From an uncultured Prevotella sp. (GTDB taxonomy: Bacteria; Bacteroidota; Bacteroidia; Bacteroidales; Bacteroidaceae), in the NCBI GenBank assembly GCA_934196725.1, contig CAKPWR010000064.1:1-14008 (forward strand): a stretch of DNA of 14,008 nucleotides, read 5' to 3'. Each line of letters begins with the position of its first letter. The first letter of the stretch is position 1. The notes under the pieces were generated by a model that did not search any database, was not told the origin of the DNA, and was given only the letters and a program-made list of their open reading frames with translations. Position numbers and translations under genes: made by a program. Below, in pieces: positions 11,928 through 14,008 of the stretch.

Positions 11928-13037
11928 TTATCTTTTTAAATTCTTCTTCAGAAACTCCTCGATATTGTCCCAAGGAATCATTCCTTTCCCACCGCCATCG
12001 TATAGGTCGCAATGAGAGGCTCCTGGGATAATGAGCAGTTGTTTATTGGCTGGAACTGGGTTGGGCTTTCTGGCGAAGTCGTAGCCTTCCGCCTTTCCAT
12101 CCATCATATATCTGAAGGCACTTTCACCGAAGTAACGGGAATGCGCTTTCTCTCCATGCACAATGAGGACTGCCGAACGGATTTCGTTGATGTAATAGAG
12201 GAAACGGGTGTTGGCGTAAGCCTGGCAGCCGGTGGTGCGCCAACCGTCGGTTGAGTTGCCCGAACGCTTATGGTAGCCACGTGGTGTTTTGTAATAGGCG
12301 TAATAGTCTTTTATAAACTGCGGAGCATCCTCCGGCAATGGGTCAACCACGCCTCCTGCCTGAGTGAACGTCTGGTTCTTGAGGTCGGCTGTGCGGGCTT
12401 CTGCCCATGCCTTTCGTGCCGAATATCGCTTTTCTTCGCTGTCATCTGCGTCAAAGTACCCATTTCCGCTTCCTCGACTCAAATCATACATGGTTATAGC
12501 CGCAGTAGCCTTGATGCGAGGGTCCTGAGCGGCAGCATTCAGAGCGATTCCACCCCAGCCGCAAATGCCGATGATGGCGATTCGCCCTGCATCTACATCA
12601 TCTCGCATGCTGAGATAATCTACAGCAGCCAGAAAGTCTTCCGTATTGATATCGGGAGAAGCCGTACGGCGAGGCTCGCCAGAAGATTCGCCTGTAAACG
12701 AAGGGTCGAAAGCGATGGTGATGAATCCACGCTCTGCCATGGTCTGTGCATAGAGACCTGAACATTGCTCCTTGACGGCTCCGAAAGGACCGCTCACGGC
12801 AATGGCAGGCAACTTTCCTTCAGCGTTCTTTGGAATATAGAGGTCGGCTGCAAGCGTAAGACCATACTGGGTCTTGAAAGTTACTTTCTCATGGTTCACC
12901 TTCTCACTTTTAGGAAAAGTCTTGTCCCAATCCTGTACTGATTTAATCTCTTTGTCCATAGTTTCTGCTTTTAATTTTGTCTGATTTCCTACACAAAAAA
13001 TGAGGGCTGCTGCCAAAAATGTGAATAATCTTTTCAT
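11928..13037 (-). CDS. Exported alpha/beta hydrolase, dienelactone hydrolase-like (YcjY-type)
   Basis: The 369-residue product has a signal peptide (about 1-24, LKAETM). Starting at residue 27, MDKEIKSVQDWDKTFPKSEKV matches the usual start of cytoplasmic relatives, so a leader seems added to that protein type. The hydrolase fold shows DLYIPKNAEGKLPAIAVSGPFG (66-86), GRIAIIGICGWGG (151-163) and GASHCDLYDGG near the end. The nucleophile position is Cys159 instead of Ser, as in dienelactone hydrolases, with His342 as the likely base. Substrate unknown. It follows the cyclophilin-like gene by 4 nt and precedes the flavodoxin by 4 nt, so co-translation is likely. Confidence 0.85.
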   Translation of the reverse strand: MKRLFTFLAAALIFCVGNQTKLKAETMDKEIKSVQDWDKTFPKSEKVNHEKVTFKTQYGLTLAADLYIPKNAEGKLPAIAVSGPFGAVKEQCSGLYAQTMAERGFITIAFDPSFTGESSGEPRRTASPDINTEDFLAAVDYLSMRDDVDAGRIAIIGICGWGGIALNAAAQDPRIKATAAITMYDLSRGSGNGYFDADDSEEKRYSARKAWAEARTADLKNQTFTQAGGVVDPLPEDAPQFIKDYYAYYKTPRGYHKRSGNSTDGWRTTGCQAYANTRFLYYINEIRSAVLIVHGEKAHSRYFGESAFRYMMDGKAEGYDFARKPNPVPANKQLLIIPGASHCDLYDGGGKGMIPWDNIEEFLKKNLKR

Positions 13038-13041
13038 GATT

Positions 13042-13638
13042 CTATTTCTTTACAATTTTCTTTCCGTTTTCAATATAGACACCCTTGCTGGGAGTCAGTT
13101 TCAGCTTTCTCCCGTCAAGCGAATATTTTCCGCTTGGAGCCTTGCGGTCTGCAAGCGTTTGCTTTATTCTTGTAGCAGTAGCTGCTGAAAGTGTAACTTT
13201 TACGCTGCCTTCCCCGGCATTGAGAAACGTCTTGATTTCATCCTTGCTCATTCCTTCAATCTTGCCCAGACGGGTAAACGACCAGGTATTTGAGCCATAA
13301 TAAAGGCAGATGTTATTGCCCTGATACAGAATCACATCGCCAGCTGTTGTGGTGATACTCTCGTTGTTTTGTGGCAGGCTGAAACCTATGTAGCCCACTT
13401 TCTCGAAGTTGCCATAGTCATCAGCCTCATAGGTGATGTCTCCCTTTTCCAACTGTGCCAGAAGTGCTCTTGTTGATGAATTGTCGACGAGCTGGCACGA
13501 AACCGTCTTTCCATTAATTGTAATGTTCATTGTGTTTGCTGATTTGTCAGATGGCGTAGCTTCTACCTCATTGCTTTGGCAAGCCATAGCTGTCAGCGCC
13601 ATGAACATGATGTAAATGTGCAAAACCAATCTTTTCAT
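13042..13638 (-). CDS. Cyclophilin-like fold lipoprotein with C-terminal sorting-like tail
   Basis: The 198-residue product starts with a lipoprotein-type signal (ALTAMAC, Cys20; the lipobox is weak at -3). Residues about 36-130 match the bacterial cyclophilin-like domain (PF18050 type): MNITINGKTVSCQL, NSSTRALLAQLEKGDI, EKVGYIGFSLP, AGDVILYQGNNICLYYGSNTW, RLGKIEG. Known members cluster with aldo/keto reductases and flavodoxins, and function is undefined; isomerase activity should not be assumed. The last 28 residues, KYSLDGRKLKL...KGVYIENGKKIVKK, resemble the short tail found at the ends of many exported Prevotella proteins, possibly a secretion or surface signal. It is the first gene of the minus operon, with a TATCTTTG promoter core about 36 nt upstream. 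Confidence 0.82.
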   Translation of the reverse strand: MKRLVLHIYIMFMALTAMACQSNEVEATPSDKSANTMNITINGKTVSCQLVDNSSTRALLAQLEKGDITYEADDYGNFEKVGYIGFSLPQNNESITTTAGDVILYQGNNICLYYGSNTWSFTRLGKIEGMSKDEIKTFLNAGEGSVKVTLSAATATRIKQTLADRKAPSGKYSLDGRKLKLTPSKGVYIENGKKIVKK

Positions 13639-13673
13639 ATTAAACCTTTTTGTTTGATGATTAAAAACTGGTG

Positions 13674-13681
13674 CAAAGATA
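13674..13681 (-). promoter_or_regulatory. Bacteroidota -7 promoter element (TATCTTTG)
   Basis: The minus strand reads TATCTTTGCACC, an exact fit to TAnnTTTG, 36 nt before the ATG at 13638. No good -33 TTTG is found at the usual spacing; the sequence there includes CTCTTTAGAG, a short inverted repeat. A weak -33 is what one expects for an activator-dependent promoter, in line with the AraC gene next door. Confidence 0.65.
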
Positions 13682-13765
13682 CGTACATTTCTCTAAAGAG
13701 CTTATACCTGGTTTTCGGAAGACATTACCGTTATTCCGTTTCTATCAAAACATGCTTCCTTGTAT

Positions 13766-14008
13766 TTATGCAGTCTTGCGATATTCGCTTGGTGTCTTGC
13801 CCGTCTGCGCCTTGAAAAAGCGGATGAAGTGCTGCGGATATTCAAAGCCGAGGCGCTGGCTTACTTGCGTTATGCTGAGGGTTTCATCTGTAAGCAGTTG
13901 GCGGGAAGCCGTAAGCAATCGGTCGTTGATCATACTCTTGGCGGTTTTGCCAGTCTCGGTCTTGACCAATTCACCGAAATATTTGGTAGAATAGCAGCAT
14001 TTGTCGGC
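13766..14008 (-). CDS. AraC-family transcriptional regulator, C-terminal DNA-binding part (cut by window end)
   Basis: The visible frame reads without stop to the edge of the window: ADKCCYSTKYFGELVKTETG at the truncated start, through KSMINDRLLTASRQLL, then SITQVSQRLGFEYPQHFIRF and FKAQTGKTPSEYRK. This is the two-helix-turn-helix AraC/XylS domain, with the signature GF.....F.R.FK...G.TP..YR complete. The N-terminal sensing domain lies outside the window, so the ligand cannot be guessed. The gene is upstream of and on the same strand as the seven-gene operon, separated by 127 bp containing that operon's promoter, so it is the probable activator of it. Confidence 0.92.
   Translation of the reverse strand, partial: ADKCCYSTKYFGELVKTETGKTAKSMINDRLLTASRQLLTDETLSITQVSQRLGFEYPQHFIRFFKAQTGKTPSEYRKTA

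Noticed and set aside
1..14008. CRISPR array or insertion-sequence transposase
   Set aside because: No regularly spaced repeats and no transposase or integrase motif on either strand.

Overview
The window most likely comes from a gut-type Bacteroidota genome, close to Prevotella/Segatella. This is inferred from sequence character, not from a database match. Supporting signs are a TATCTTTG promoter core of the Bacteroidota -7 type (TAnnTTTG), AT-rich leaders without clear Shine-Dalgarno sites, many exported single-domain proteins, a PepSY-like periplasmic protein, and a lipoprotein ending in the YSLDGRKL...KGVYIENGKK tail common on exported Prevotella proteins.

Layout, left to right. (1) 1-823 has no convincing gene but is rich in long hairpins: 106-139, a 109-nt hairpin at 158-266, and a long inverted repeat at 417-498 with a T-run typical of an intrinsic terminator. 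A possible closing helix (77-87 with 404-415) and a split direct repeat suggest a structured RNA or DNA element. (2) 824-2478 (+) is a compact accessory module: a DUF2958 protein, a ComF-like phosphoribosyltransferase, a SLOG/DUF1273-like nucleotide-binding protein coupled by an ATGA overlap, and a 37-residue single-helix peptide. (3) 2666-6333 (+) is a tight operon for an exported alpha/beta hydrolase, an FMN-binding polyferredoxin-type membrane protein, a membrane-anchored or exported nitroreductase and an exported flavin reductase-like protein. Together these look like a flavin-based electron route from the cytoplasm to the periplasm. (4) 6351-7811 is an AT-rich insert holding a YczE/DUF6198 membrane protein and a maltose/galactoside-type O-acetyltransferase. 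It is bracketed by a 65-bp duplication of the 3' end of the flavin reductase gene. (5) A hairpin terminator at 7872-7923 separates the plus genes from a convergent PepSY-like gene (7940-8386, -).

(6) 8491-13638 (-) reads as one seven-gene operon from a TATCTTTG promoter: cyclophilin-like lipoprotein, exported alpha/beta hydrolase with a cysteine nucleophile, flavoprotein with an Isf-like cysteine motif, exported CMD-cupin fusion, aldo/keto reductase, AlkD-type DNA alkylation repair protein, and an RNase H-fold protein that has lost three of four catalytic acids. A partial AraC-family regulator (13766-14008, -) lies just upstream. The mix of carbonyl reduction, flavin redox, hydrolases and alkylation repair suggests an electrophile/carbonyl or xenobiotic stress response under AraC control, related in logic to the YqhC-type regulons of enterobacteria. 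The plus-strand operon of periplasmic flavoenzymes may serve a related purpose. The functional links are inference. The domain assignments rest on motifs read from the translated proteins.
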